64,000 nt of DNA from Mangifera indica. Lineage: Eukaryota > Streptophyta > Magnoliopsida > Sapindales > Anacardiaceae. The notes under the pieces are model-generated. The model ran no database searches, was not told where the DNA came from, and saw nothing but the letters and a program-made list of their open reading frames with translations. The position numbers and the translations under genes are program-made. Shown piece by piece: positions 11,667 to 24,700 of the stretch; within the stretch, counting starts at the first letter, position 1; the number at the start of each line of letters is the position of its first letter. The DNA lies in contig NC_058152.1 in assembly GCF_011075055.1 (NCBI RefSeq), positions 6,200,001 to 6,264,000 of the forward strand, given 5' to 3'.

Positions 11667-14000
11667 TACTAAAAAATAAAGAGTTTTATTTAACTAGATA
11701 AGATAATTAATAATACAAAATGATTTAATATTATCTGAAAATATAAACAAAATCTGATTTGAGGGATCGATTTGCAATTTACAATTTTCATTTATATTGA
11801 TTTAAAAGAAAATTTATATTAGTAAATTTAAATATTTATTTAAAAAGTTTTTTAGATTAATATATATAGGTCGACCTATTGAAGGTTTGACTTTATAAAC
11901 ATAGAGTCAAATCGTGACCCTTATATATTTGTAGGGTTAGTCCAATCGAAATGCCCTCAACTATGTGAGCTTAGAGCTCGATATGACCATTAGATTCAAT
12001 AAGTCATGCCACAGTTTATCCTGTCTAGCCCAATGTTGTCTTTATTAGCATGAATTGTCTTTGTCATGTTTATATAAGTAGGAGAGTGATATCTTCATAT
12101 AATCCATTGTCAAAATTGAAGAAAACTTCAAACATAAGTTAGATTTTATAAATATCCTCAAGATAAATACGAATATTATGTTAATAAACTAATCGTGTTT
12201 GTTGATGTATGAATGTTACCATGAACTTTAAAAATATTATACTTTCGTTGCTATTCGTAACATTTTGAATCTATGAATATTTTAACAACAAAAAAAGAGT
12301 ATTCCAACAATGCGTTGACTAATTATCTTTTATGGGTCCTTCTATGAACTGTAGTCAAGGAAAAGTGGTTAATGGGAAAAGAAAATATTCAAAATATGTT
12401 GAGAATTTTTAATTTAAAAAAATGCATAAAGAAATAAGGAGTGGTCATGGATGACGTCAAAGAGGGAACAATCATGGCCCACCTAAAATATCTTAAAGAT
12501 ATCAAACTGAGTTGATACGATGCATTTAGTCGCACCTCAATTGATGACGTATTTGAAATACGCTCATCGTTTTTGAACATGACGTATTTTCAACACTCCC
12601 ATTCTCCAATACGTTCTTGTTGCCCAAGAAATCATCAGTTCCCCTTTACAATTTTATATCACTTTCTAACCTCTACCTTTTAATTAGACAGAAGAGTCGG
12701 CTCTGTTAGGTCAAATTTGTCATGACCGTGATGCCATGCTAATGTCTATCCATCCACCAATTTTGCTTAACATATAAAAATGATCAGATTCATGACACAA
12801 TTTAAAACTTTTTGAGCCTTTAATAGGTTGTTTACATATTTTTATGAATTGACTCGCTATTTTATTTTTGCAATATTTTTTAATAAATTTAAATATTATT
12901 TAATTATTATATTATTTTTATTTGATGAATTTACAGATATATCCCAAAGCCCTTGGTATGACTTGTGGTTTGATATGATTCACAATTTTATGGACTTTGC
13001 ACTTGCAAGCCGTGGGAAAAAGTTAGGAGTCTTAAACGTATTGTGAGTTGACTGACTTTCTTGACATGTTTAGTATTTATCTATAATCTAAAGTTTTTCA
13101 TCATTTTTTTTTTTTTCAAATTCTTTGTCTTTTCAATTTTTGAAGAGTCAAAACAATTGAATGATTATATAAAGGTAAATTATCATTAAAATTAATTATT
13201 ATAAATTAATAATGTATTTAGTTAAATGAAATTATAAATAATTATTATTTTTAATTAAAAATAATAAAAATTATTAAGATATTATTTTATTTTAATATAT
13301 TATTAAAAGTAAATTTATTGAATTAGGGTAAAATAGTAATACAGTTAAAAATACTTTCCAAATTTTTAGCACTCTAAAAAATATAATAATTATATTATCT
13401 TCTATATTATTTGTTATATCAGTTTGATAATAAACTATTACAATTTTATTTTAAAATCAAAATAATTAAACAAAATAATATCATTAATAAAATACTAAAA
13501 TAATTTCTTATGTTGAAATTAAACACACCTTAAATGCTCATTAGTTACTCAAATTTTATATATAAATAATAATATATTATTATATTATTAAATAGTTAAA
13601 AATTAAAAATAAAATAATATTTAATCATATAATTATATATTTTTATTTGTATACAAAATTATTCATATAATATCATTGAAATTTTAATATTTTCAATGTG
13701 ATATAAAATTTCAACCATTCCATAAAAAATGCGATGTAGTCAGAAAAAAAAAATTATTTGTGCATTATGGAATAAGAATAAATGAAAAGTTTACAGATTT
13801 AGTGATATTTCCAATAAGAGAATTTAAAAAAAAAAAAAAAAAAGAGGCACGCCAAAGGATAAAGATGTAGGTTGAATAATTTGACCTGAAGTATATATAA
13901 ATATAATAAGAGAGAAAGTCACTTCTTATCCTATCAGTGATGTCGCTATTAGATAATTAAAAGCGAGGTGGCAGAATGCAAGTGGAGCAACAGAAAGCAC
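11667..14000. other. Intergenic DNA upstream of the NAC gene, no gene seen
   Basis: AT-rich throughout and extremely so at 13140-13720, where TAATAAT/ATTATT words dominate. A run of about 19 A follows at 13828. Short open frames at 12389-12580 and 12828-13046 have no recognisable content. The AT-rich stretch ends in words like AAACACACCTT near 13530, which resemble plant MITE ends, but no matching terminus or target duplication was found. Confidence 0.5.
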
Positions 14001-14030
14001 AGAGGGGAGCTAAAAGCAGAGGATCAACTG

Positions 14031-14340
14031 TTGACCGAGGACCAAACGATGACAGCCAGCGGCAACAAAAGACGTTAAGCCGACTTTAAAGTTAAATAAC
14101 AGAAACAGACAAAGTTTGTGACGGAAGCAGTGACAGAAGAAGGCAAAGCGGGACGGCCACGCGTGTGAGTAACTAATCAGAATGAAGAAACGTGGCCACT
14201 GTCCAAAGGCTGCGGTCAGCTTTGCTGTGAAAAAGAAAAGGGAAGGTTCTTGTTCCTATTCTTTTTACCTTCGCCTGCTCCGCCATTTCTTTCTAAGGGC
14301 CCACCACCCACACGTGACTAAATGAAACACCTCCTATAAA
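14031..14340 (+). promoter_or_regulatory. NAC promoter with clustered stress-type motifs and TATA box
   Basis: Seen in order: TTGACC (W-box type, 14031-14036), GCCGAC (DRE/CRT core, 14079-14084), CACGCGTG (CAMTA/CGCG type, 14158-14165), ACGTGGC (ABRE type, 14190-14196), CACGTG (G-box, 14311-14316) and TATAAA (14335-14340). Base composition rises sharply above the AT-rich DNA upstream. These six-base words also occur by chance; their tight clustering next to a gene of a stress-responsive subfamily is what makes them credible. Inference: control by abscisic acid, drought or cold, and wounding. Confidence 0.6.
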
Positions 14341-14387
14341 ACCACGCATTTCAAACTGAAATTTGGTTCATCGGCCAGAGTTTCAGA

Positions 14388-14452
14388 GGGCAAGAAAGAG
14401 AGAAAGAAATAAAGAACGAAAGAAAGAAAGAGAGAGAGAGAGAAAAAGCAAA
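14388..14452 (+). other. Purine-rich 5' leader tract of the NAC gene
   Basis: A GA/GAAA-rich tract lies between the TATA box and the start codon, with repeated GAAAGAAAGAGAGAGAGAG-type sequence. Such GA-rich leaders are frequent in plant transcription factor genes and can bind GAGA-type (BBR/BPC) proteins. It is also a microsatellite, so its length may vary between individuals. Confidence 0.6.
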
Positions 14453-14477
14453 AGGAAAACAAATAAAGATTTGGAAG

Positions 14478-15589
14478 ATGAACGGATCTTCAGAGCTTGT
14501 TTTACCACCAGGGTTTAGATTCCACCCAACAGATGAGGAGTTAGTTTATCACTATTTGTGTAGAAAATGTAGCGGCTTGCCTATTGCTGTGCCAATTATC
14601 GCTGAAATTGATCTCTACAAGTTCAGTCCATGGGAGCTTCCTGGTATTTGTTTCTCTTCTATTTTATTTTTAAGAAAATTTCAATTGTTGAGCGGACCAT
14701 TTAATTTAGAAATCATGGGTGGTTGATTTTTTATTTGATTAATTTGTTGGATTTTGTTTTGTGTGTGTAGCAAAGGCGCTTTATGGTGAGAAAGAATGGT
14801 ACTTTTTTTCTCCAAGAGACAGAAAATATCCGAACGGGTCAAGGCCTAACCGGGCGGCCGGAAATGGGTATTGGAAGGCGACAGGGGCGGATAAGCCCAT
14901 TGGAAAGCCCAAAGCAGTTGGTATAAAAAAAGCACTTGTCTTTTATGCTGGAAAAGCTCCTAGAGGAATCAAAACCAATTGGATCATGCATGAATATCGC
15001 CCAGCTAATGTTGATAGATCTCCTTCCAATAAGAACAACTTAAGGGTACTTAATCTAATTATATCTTTAAAAAAAACAAATTTGAATTTAATTATATTGA
15101 TTACTAGTTGATTAACATTGTTTTTTTGCTACTAATTAATTGCAGCTTGATGACTGGGTCTTATGTCGATTATATAACAAAAAGGGAAGGATAGAGAAGC
15201 ATTACCCTATTGATAGAAAAGCAATGGAACTACCAGAAATGGAGGAGCAAAAGCCTGACATTAAACTTTCGGCTCAAAATTTGACAATGTATCCACAGCA
15301 ATCACCAATGAATAATGACTTATTACACATGGACACTTCAGATTCGTTACCGCGATTACATACGGAGTCGAGTTGCTCGGAGCACGTATTGTCGTCGCCG
15401 GAGATCACCTATGACAAGGAGGTGCAAAGTGAAGCTAAATGGAATGAGTTGGAAAATGTATTTGATGATTTTGAATTCAATTACTTGGACAGCTTCCAGG
15501 ATAACCCATTTGGTTCACAAGTGCAGTATCAAATGGAGCAATTATCCCCATTACAAGACATGTTTATGCTTCTACAGAAGCCATTTTGA
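14478..15589 (+). CDS. NAC transcription factor, ATAF/SNAC subfamily
   Basis: Three exons: 14478-14643, 14771-15045, 15146-15589, with GT...AG introns. The first intron splits a codon after its first base. The joined frame is 294 residues. N-terminal NAC domain (about residues 9-160): subdomain [20 protein letters not shown], then [14 protein letters not shown], then [19 protein letters not shown] and [12 protein letters not shown] (DNA contact), then [20 protein letters not shown], then [14 protein letters not shown]. The C-terminal half is the divergent activation region, ending in aromatic and acidic residues with [10 protein letters not shown], a tail seen in SlNAC1-like members. Known role: nuclear homo- or heterodimers binding CACG-core sites, stress and senescence control. 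The start follows the TATA box and GA-rich leader and matches family N-termini. Oddities: HEYRP where HEYRL is usual, and [10 protein letters not shown] where AAG[TS] is usual. No break is seen. Confidence 0.95.
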
Positions 15590-16778
15590 TCAAATTATCA
15601 GTAAAAAAATACATTCTTTGTATTACATTGGGATTTATACGGTGGGCCAAGCTATAGTTAAGTCCTTGTTGGTGAAGTTGCACGTGTGGGGCGGTGGGGC
15701 GACTTTTCAAAGTCGTAAAAATCAGCTGAGGTGACTTCTAGCAAATGTGTGCAAATGGGTTGTTAGTCTTCGTAGGACAATCAATTCTTATTGGTGAAAC
15801 ATTGTAAAAGAAATTTTTTATATGGAAATATAAATATGATTATTTTTATTTTTAAATTCGTTTACATGTCAATTCTCAATATATATATATATAAGATGGT
15901 CAACAAGCATTTATAAAGGGAGATTGACTCCTAGTTTTTTTAATTGGAAAAAACAAAGAAATTATTATTTTTTCATTTCTGTAGTCTCAATTCTATTATC
16001 TGCATTCATTCTCTCCAATAAGACAAGCATGGCATTATGGGTATTTCGTATCTCAAACATCATCGGATGGCATACCTACCCAAGGGTAAATTTTATTCCA
16101 CCAAAAGTTTGGGAAAATCACAATTCCCACCCTCTGAATTTGTAAACTACAAACTCTCATCCAAAATTTAACTTTGTTTTTATTTAAAAAAAAAATTAAC
16201 AGACAAAAAGGTATAAAGTGAATTTCAACTATTTCCTAAAATTTTGATAAAAAATGGTCAGAATTGATTGCACAAGATTATACTTTATCATAATTGTGAT
16301 TTTAACTATTTAATTGTACCTTTAAAAATATAATTTTGGTTGAATCACATTTATAAAAAGTGTGATTTAACTAGATCATACCTTAATTAGAGTGACTTAA
16401 ACCAATTATAGTATTATATTTTCTTCACAATGAAAGTAGTTGGGAAGAAGATGTTAATTAAAGATTTTGATTGAAATATGTGAAAGAAATTTCCAACCAA
16501 GATTTAAGAGTTGGTCTATTATATTTTTTTTATTTTTTTTTGGTAAGTAGAGTTGGTAAGTAGGTTTGATAAAATGACATATTCACATCCTTTATGTTTG
16601 AAAAAACCAATTTTCTATCTATTTGTTGAAGTCAATTATTAGTTTTAACAATCAACTGATATTTATGACTTTTTTTTTCAAAATATTATAATATAAAGTG
16701 CACATGGTGTGTAAGTATTATTTTTCAAAACTTACAAGAGGCAAATAGAAATTTCTCCTATCATGTTTAAGAAATTAT
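15590..16778 (+). other. NAC 3' UTR followed by AT-rich intergenic DNA
   Basis: The first 250-300 bp are probably the 3' UTR. AT-rich words such as AATATAAATATG near 15826 could serve as polyadenylation signals, but plant signals are loose. From about 15900 to 16778 nothing is recognisable; the open frame at 15924-16145 lacks domain content. Confidence 0.45.
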
Positions 16779-17016
16779 TAGGGGTATGTACTGTTTCGTT
16801 TGGTATAGTTTGAAAGTTTTTTTTTTTTTTAAATTTTCAAACTAAACTGAAAAATACAATTTAGATTACAGTTTAAACCATAGTTATCAGTATCCTATGA
16901 TACACAATACATGTTCTATGACACGATATGATACAGATGAAAAATTATATATATTATAAAGTGTGTTGAATTAATATAATATAATAAATATATTATATGA
17001 TACGATATATAGTATT

Positions 17017-17508
17017 TGTAACACCCTTCTCTAGATATATACTCCTGTACAGAGTATGACCCGAAGAGATATGCACAACTGGATTACTTGGTTTGAAAAC
17101 CATAAAATAGCATAATAATAAATACTTAATCTTTAAAGCATGCAAAAATGTGACATTTGGGATATAATTTGAAATACCTCACTTATTAAATTCCATTAAT
17201 GTAGTTGTCTGAAAACTTAATATAAGTAATTATTGTGCATAACAACTTAGGAAATTATATCTAGAATGACATAAATCCATAAACAGAAAAAAATCTATAA
17301 AAAGATAATTTTGACCTTTGACCTCATTTAGCTGCTCAGCTGGACCACTAGTTCTTATGCATGTCCTACTACTCACTTTTACTTACAAAACAACATAAGA
17401 GGAATGCATGAGTGAAAACATTCAATAAGTCAGTGACGTCTCAACACCTTGAATAATATATAAAGCCGATAAACTTGACGTTTCATTTGTGAATCTGGAT
17501 GTGGTCAC
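17017..17508. mobile_element. LTR-type sequence starting TGTAACACCC, left part
   Basis: It starts TGTAACACCCTTCTC, a beginning common in long plant LTRs. It shares words with 53030-53420: AAAGCATGCAAAAA, then CTACT...CTTACAAAACAACA, then ATGCATGAGTGAAAA and AATAAGT. The likely continuation lies beyond the Copia insertion, ending with GGGTGTTATA at 31216-31225, the inverse of the start. No coding sequence is visible and the superfamily is unassigned; the companion region has 'CCATGTGTGCCCC'-type words often seen in Gypsy LTRs. Confidence 0.4.
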
Positions 17509-18628
17509 TGTTGGACCTTTAGGTGTTTTAATTATATCAAAACTAAGTTTAAAATTGTTAATATTTAATGCAATAATTAGGTTTATGACATAAAATATTT
17601 ATGACCGAAAGATGGGCAAAATTTTATGCTTTCAAACTTTTAGACACGAGACACCCATTGCCAAATATTGAACATCCTTTGTCTGTCTCATGCACATCCC
17701 TATGCTTAATGGATAGGGACGCTCGTCTAAACTTGGAAGATGACCTTGTGATGTTTATCCCCTCTCCAATGTGTTCAAAAGCTAATTTGGGATGGTCAAC
17801 AAAGCCAACATGGTGAGACCCCCGTTCCATTGTCTATCCCCTACTCATCCTTTTATGTTTGAAGCATTCTAGAATTTTGAAGATGCAAGACAAGATGCCC
17901 ATCTCAGTAAAAGGAATGTTGATCCCTCAAGTGGCTTTTTTAAACAATTCAACCATCGGATATATGATTCAAAGCTTCCAAAGTCAAAATATGTAAGAAG
18001 ACTTCCATCCCTCAATATAGGACGCCCATTTAGTTGTGTTTTCAAGGTCAAAACATCATTTTCGTAAGTCAACGACTACTAAAATAATCTAATAGATCTT
18101 TCAAATCTTCAAGCTATATAAACAAGATGGATTGAAGTCAAAAGAGTTAAGAACATATCCAAAGCATCCAAGCATTATCATTTCAATCTTTAAGCTCTTA
18201 ATCTCTCTCGAGAAACCTCGAACTCAAATCTTTAAGAGAAACTCTTGTAAATATTAGTAAAATCAGCCTATTTGAGGCATATACTACTTGAAATTCTTCT
18301 TTCAATTACATTTGGGTGAAATCCTGTATCACTATTGTAAAAGGGTGCAATCCTAATTCAATTAGTGTAATCCAAAAGTGATTTGAGTGGAAACTTCAAA
18401 TTGGTTACTTGAAGAAGTAGATATAAGAAGCTTGGGATGAAAAGCTCTGAACCACTCTAAAACTCCTAAGCATTCTCTCAACCCTTTTCTTTTTACTTTA
18501 TGCTTTGTTTGATTATTTGATTGTTGTTTGTGGAAAGTTGATTAAAAATTTTATTTGATAAGTTTGTGATTTTTTAATTAATCCTATTCAGTCCCCTTTA
18601 GGATTAATTTTCCATAAAGAGTTTTTCA
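17509..18628 (+). repeat. 5' LTR of the SIRE-type Copia element
   Basis: 1120 bp from TGTTGGACC to GTTTTTCA. A TATATAAA promoter word lies at 18115-18122. The first half carries many variants of GACGCCCATCC/GACGCTCGTCC (see findings). The partner LTR is at 25331-26454. A short open frame pair at 17601-17830 lies in the word-rich part and is not a gene. Confidence 0.9.
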
Positions 18629-18630
18629 AT

Positions 18631-18646
18631 TGGAATCAGAACTTGG
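18631..18646 (+). other. Primer-binding site for initiator tRNA-Met
   Basis: TGGAATCAGAACTTGG follows the 5' LTR after two bases and matches the plant initiator-methionine tRNA type site (TGGTATCAGAGC) with a few changes. It fixes the LTR boundary and the element's orientation. Confidence 0.85.
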
Positions 18647-19077
18647 ACTCTAGGTTTATAAATTTTAATAAATTTTAGATTTTAAGATCATTTGATAATA
18701 ACAAACACTTTTACACAGACTTTTAGTAAAGGACAATGCACCACTAAACCACCTTATTTTTAGAGTAAACTACAATTAGTGGAAGATTAGAATAAGATTG
18801 CACATTAGATCAATAGACTATAAGTTGTGAAAAATTATTGAACATAGTGACTTTGTACCTAAAAATCCCATACCGAATGAGCCTAAATGTGAAATTGAAT
18901 ATAATGATAAAAATGAGAAAATGTTGAGTTTAAATGCTTAAGCCATAAAAATACTATTTTGTGCATTAGACTCAACCAATTTTAATAGAGTTTCTGCTTA
19001 TGAAACAACAAAAAAGTTTAGACCGTCATTTAAACAACACTGAAGTCACACTAGAGCTTCTTTTTCATGTGTGAAAA

Positions 19078-19900
19078 TTGTTTGAAATGAGGATGGGGGA
19101 AAGCATAACAGATATACATAAGAGATTTTTGAACTTGCAAAATGACTTGCAGGGTTTTGGAAAGAGATTCAAAACCATAGAATTGGTAAAAAAAGTGTTA
19201 AGATCACTACCGAAATTATGGACCATGAAGGCAATGACAATTGATGAATCCAAAGACCTAACTAAGATGGGAATGAATGAACTCATAGTAAGTCTCTTGA
19301 CTTATGAGATGAAGAGACAACCAAAGGAAGAGGAAGCACAACCAAAAAGGGACATTGCCTTAAAGGCGATTGAGAAAGATGAGGAAGATGAAGAATCTTC
19401 AATGGATGAGGAAGATGTAAGACTCCTAGCTCGTAAATTTAGCAAATTTCTTTCAAAGTCCAAGAGGAATAAAGGAAAGAGTTTCAATCAAACAAAGGGA
19501 AAAGAAATAAAAGAGAAGGAGATCATGTGTTATGAATGCAAGAAATTGGGCCATATTAGACAAGAATGCCCTCTCTTCAAAAAGAAGAGAAAAAAGAAAA
19601 AGGAAAAAAAATTCAAAAGAAAAGTACTCGGACCACTTAGAGTGGAAATGATGACTCAAGTGATGAAAGCAAACAAAAGGAAGAAAGGGCCAATTTTTGT
19701 TTCATGGCCAAGAACAACTCGAAGGAAGAGGTAGATAATCCAAACTCTTACTCATTTAATGAATCATATGATGCATTTGAATCATTATTAGTGGAATATA
19801 AATGCATTAGTTCAGAGAATAAATCATTAAAGAAAAACTTTGCATATATAAGAGATGAGTTAGAAAATATTAAAAAGGAACTTAGAACTAGTTTTGCATG
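19078..19900 (+). pseudogene. Copia gag remnant with CCHC zinc knuckle
   Basis: The frame 19078-19734 contains an UBN2-type capsid region (MRMGESITDIHKRF, then LRSLPKLW and LTYEMKRQ), a Lys/Glu-rich linker and an intact CX2CX4HX4C knuckle CYECKKLGHIRQEC at 19527-19569. A frame change then leads to a coiled-coil-like tail at 19704-19901. The upstream capsid part (18840-19077) is present but broken by stops. Role in intact elements: forms the cytoplasmic particle and binds the element's RNA. A related gag lies inverted at 60910-61245. Confidence 0.85.
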
Positions 19901-20199
19901 AAAAGGAATATTTGATTAGGGAATTAGATATCATAGAAAGTGAAAATATTAATTAAAAAAGAAAGTCGATAGTTCTAATGAAATATTAGATAAATTAAAA
20001 GTTGACACAAAAAGGCTAGATGAAATGTTAGCATCATAAAGGTTTAGGTTAAATAAAAAAGGTCTATGTTATAATGAGGCTAACCATTTCATTAAAAATC
20101 ATAGGCAATTAAGGAAACATCATGCATATTGTGCTTTTGAGTTCCTAAAGGGACTCTCAAGGCTAACCCTATTAGGCAAACCAAAGAAATCTTAAATGA

Positions 20200-22480
20200 T
20201 TTTGTTCTGTAAGTATGCCTTGAAGCCAAGAGCAAAAAGTCAAACAAATGGTACTTGGATAGTGGGTGTTCAAGGCACATGATAAGAAACAAAAGCATTT
20301 TCATCTCTTTGAAAGCCAAGGATGGTGGAAACATCAACTTTGGTGATAATTCCAAAGGGAAGGTAATCGACATCGATACCATAAGTAACTATTCTATCTC
20401 AATTAATGATGTTTTGCTTGTTAAAGGTCTCAAATATAATTTACTTAGTATTAGCCAATTATATGATAATGTTTTCAAAATTTGTTTTTATTCTTTGTGT
20501 TGTGAAATTTTTGACACTTGCACTGATGTCATTGCATTTATAGGTCGTAGGCATTCAAATGTATACATTATAGTTTTGTATGACATTTCATCTAGAGATT
20601 TATACCTCATGTCAACTAAGGAAGAAGACATGTGGTTTTGGCATAGGAGATTATAACATACAAGCATTGATGTCATAGAAAAACTTTAAAAAAGAAATTT
20701 TGTCAAAGGTTTATCAAAATTAGTTTTCAAAAAGGACCAAATTTGTGATGCATGTGCTTTATGAAAACAAATAATAATTTGTTTTAAAAACAAAAATTGT
20801 ATTTTAACTTTTAGACCTGTACAATTATTGCATATGAATTTGTGTGGACCATCTAGAACTACAAGTATAGGTAGAAAATATTATTGTTTTGTGATAATTG
20901 ATGATTTTTCAAGATTTATATAGGTCTTACTTCTTGCACATAAAAATAATGCTTTCAAAACATTTGTTCTATTCATTAAGAAATTGTAAAACAAATTAGG
21001 TCATGCAATTACATACATTGGAAGTGATCATGGAAAAGAATTCGAAAATTCAGATTTTGAAACAGATTGTGATGAGCATGGCACTGAGCATAACTTTTTG
21101 GCACATAAGATTTCTTAACAAAATGGAGTTGTTAAGAGGAGAAATGTACTCTTGGTAGAAATGGCTAGGATCATATTGTGTAAGCATAATTTACAAAAAT
21201 CTTTTTCAAGTAAAGTTATCAATACCGCGTGTTACATCATTAATAGGGCCAAGATTAGGTCAATCCTTAAAACACTTCATATAAGTTATTCAAAGGGAAA
21301 AAATATAATATTGCATATTTTAATCCATTTGGTTGTAAGTGCTTTGTGTTAAATAATGAAAATGATAACTTAGAAAAATTTGATGCTAAATTGGATGAAG
21401 CAATTTTTCTTGGCTATTCATCAACCTTCAAAGCGTATAAAGTCTTCAACAAAAGGGAACTTATTGTTAAAGAATTTATACATGTTATTTTTTATGAATC
21501 TTTTTCCAAATGTGTTAATAGGGATAATAAAGATGAGGTAGAAGAGCTCACAGAGGATTTGCAAATAAAAAAAGCTCTTAAGCCTAAAAAAGAAGAAAAC
21601 CAACTTGAGGTAGTGTCATATGAAGTTAATCTTATGCAATCTTAAGAACCATAAAGGGAATTCGCATTCTCAATGGTGAAAGATGAGGTTAAGGAAGGAA
21701 AAATCATTGAAAACCTATCACAAGGTGTAAGGACAAGGGTCTCTTTATGGAACACATGCGAGTTTATGACATTTTTATCACAAATGGAGCCAAAAAGAGT
21801 AGATTAGACATTGCAAGATGAGAGTTAGGTATTGGCCATGCAAGAGAAGTTGAACCAATTTAAGAGGATCTGGGTATGGGAACTAGTTTCAAGGCCAACA
21901 CATCATCCCATTATACACACAAAATAACAAAATGGATGAGTTCAGTGTTGTTGTTCAAAACAAGGCAAGACTAGTTGCCAAAGGGTACTCTCAAAAGGAA
22001 GAGATTTTTTTAAGATGATGCAAGATGAACTTGACATAAGCATGATAGTGGCGTTTAACTACTTCCTTGGATTTTAAATCAAACAAACAAAGGAAGGAAT
22101 TTTACTTAACCAAGCCAAATATGTCAAAGACCTTCTCAAAAGGTTTAATATGCAAGATGCTAAGGAGCAACCCAATCTTATGAGCACCTTACTTAAATTG
22201 GATATGGATGAGAGAGGTAAAAGTGTCGAAACCGAAGCATATAGAAGCATGATATGTGCATTATCATATTTAATCGTATCTAGGACTGATATCATGTTTA
22301 GTACATGCATGTGTGCACATTTTCAAGTGAATCATAAGGAATCATATCTAAATATTGTGAAAAAAATTTTGAGATACCTTAAGGGAACCTCAATCATTGG
22401 TTTATGATATTCTAAAGGATCTTCATTCAAATTGCAAGTATTTTTGGATGTCAATTTCGAAGAATGTCAAATAGATAAGA
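20200..22480 (+). pseudogene. Copia pol remnant (protease, integrase, RT tail)
   Basis: The protease motif DSGCSRHM lies at about 20258-20281 with the catalytic DSG present. The integrase is traceable at 20630-21650 with stops; its first catalytic Asp reads Asn (HMNLCGP) and the Glu position reads Lys (NGVVKRRN), while GSDHGKEF keeps the second Asp. After about 22000 the frame jumps to the distal RT part (FLGF, KEGILLNQAKYVKDLLKRF, YRSMICALSYL, ILRYLKGTS), so the YVDD core is deleted. RNase H stops after a few residues near 22480. Non-functional. Confidence 0.85.
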
Positions 22481-23434
22481 AGAGCACAAGTGATACTTAT
22501 CAACTTAGTATGCTTAAAAACAAGTATTTGCGATTTTGTGCTTATTTGATACATGTATATGCTTAACATGTTGATTATAATGTGTTTGGATGATTTTGAT
22601 GATTATTGACATGCTTCTGCACTTATGTGTGTACATATATACTCATAACATGATTAAATGCATATTTACATATACTGATATGGATATGTGTGACATTGCA
22701 TATTTATGACATTTAGTTATTGTCACATATCACTTTGATGATTTTGAATGTGTTGGTATGCTTGTTTAAGGCTATGAGTACTTATATTGCAATATATGTT
22801 TATAATACATATGTTACACTATGCATTTCATTAATATTCAAGTTTCGGTGATTCGAACATATGTTTAAAGTCATTTAGATAGTAGACCACATTGAATATA
22901 TCCTCAAAATAATAAAAAAATCCAAGAATTATTTATTGAGTTGTGAAACGGTCATCCTATTTGAGTGTTTAAAAATAAAAGAAAAATAGGGGTAGGACGC
23001 TCGTCCCATCAGGGGATGGTTGTCCCTAAGGTTATATAAATCATAATCTAAAAACCTTTTTCTTGATTTCTCTAACTACACCAACCAAATGACCATTATC
23101 TCCTTCTCTATCACATGAAAATAGCTTTCTGGCTACTGTCATTACACAAAACACCAGCTCTTGCATCATCGTCTTCTGTCATGCCCTCTATCACTATTTT
23201 CCACTTTAACCACAACATTTTTTTGGCACCTCTTGTGTCAACCATCACCAAAATTAAGTTTTTGACATTGTTTTGCATGAACATTCATCATGCATAACAT
23301 TTCCATCATTTCCTTAACATTTCGCATGAATTTTAGCCTTCAGCTCAATTGCTTAAGCTTTAGCCACTGTTTACCACTATGAATTTGTTGGGTTATTCAA
23401 GTTTTGGGTTGTTTTCAAGTTGCTCTTATTCACT

Positions 23435-24700
23435 ATGACACCAAAAAGTCAATCCCGAGGAAGTTGTCAAACCAAAATTTGTGGAATTGCTATTCGAAAT
23501 GGGATACATCGGGATGTCATTCTTAAGCTTAAAGGTTACGATATTCTTTCAAGTAGAGCCCTTAACGAACATGTTTTAAGAGTTTTTAGTATTTAGGATG
23601 TATTATTTGGAATTATTTATGGTGTTAGATGGACCAAGTTGTTCCAACTCGATCCGTATTATATTGAATTATGAGTGTATGAATTCTACAATAGCCTAGA
23701 ATTGAGTAAAAGGTTCCAAGGTTAACTTATTAATTATATCATGAAATTTTGGTTAAAAGGAACATATTATGAAATAACACCAGAAGATTTAACAATATGG
23801 CTTAAGTGTGTGTTGAATGTCCCTACTGATTTTGATGCACAAATAGCTTGGGAAACATTGGGCGGTGTCAGGAGATATAGGAAGAGTATTAAATCAAGTG
23901 TATTGCATAGTCTTGTCATGCATATTATTCATCACATGATAAAATATACCCTAAATGTACTTGATCAAACCAATGGTTAAGTGACATTAAGGGACCTTAC
24001 ATTATTGGATACAAGCTTCCATGGTTGTTAGGTGTATATAACCCATTGACTAATTTATAAGATCAATTAGATTAAAGATGCTATGGAAACACACTTATTA
24101 TTGTTATTACTGAGGGTCTTGGGATCCAAATGGAAGAAAGAGACCAACCGTATGTCAAGAGATTTGCTAAGAAAGACTATATTGGTTTTGAGACCCTTTC
24201 TCGAATAAACAAGATCCACAACATTTCTCAAGATGGGTGGCAACTTGGTGAGCCTTAACTTATGCAAGATGTTTTTCCTTTTAAGTAAGAAAATGTAGAT
24301 CAATTCAAGTTACCCATTTTTCATCGAGTAACATTTTTGAATCTAGTTTGAGATCTAAAACAACGTACCAAGTTGAAGGTGAATAAGAATGAACTATTTA
24401 GGGTTAACTCGCGAACATGATGAGCATCATTGAAGAGGGTTTCCAGTCCCTCCATCTTAACATTGAAGAAATGTATACACGATTGAACTAGCAAAAAGAA
24501 AGAATAAATGGTATAAGCATAATGGTCACTATTATGGATGCACATCATTCTAACTCCCTTCAATGTCACGATGAGCTTTATTAGATACATAAGTAGATCA
24601 TCTAGACTTAGGCTTAGATTATGCAGAGGCAAGATGAAATTATTAAGGATCAAACTTGCTTCTAACAAGAGCTTTGAGATTTGATTGAGAAATTCCATTG
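23435..24700 (+). pseudogene. Envelope-like/accessory ORF remnant after pol
   Basis: A broken frame begins with ATG at 23435 (MTPKSQSRGSCQ) and reads through VYEFYNSL, then the open stretch 23741-23980 with ITPEDLTIWLKCVLNVP, and later a Glu/Gln-rich coiled-coil-like part near 24410-24690. The pattern EFY...L followed by 'V(K)G...I.P.DL...LG(V)P' is typical of the extra ORF downstream of pol in SIRE/Maximus Copia elements, often labelled envelope-like or plant transposon protein domain. Several stops and at least one frame change are present. Function of this ORF is not established even in intact elements. Confidence 0.6.
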
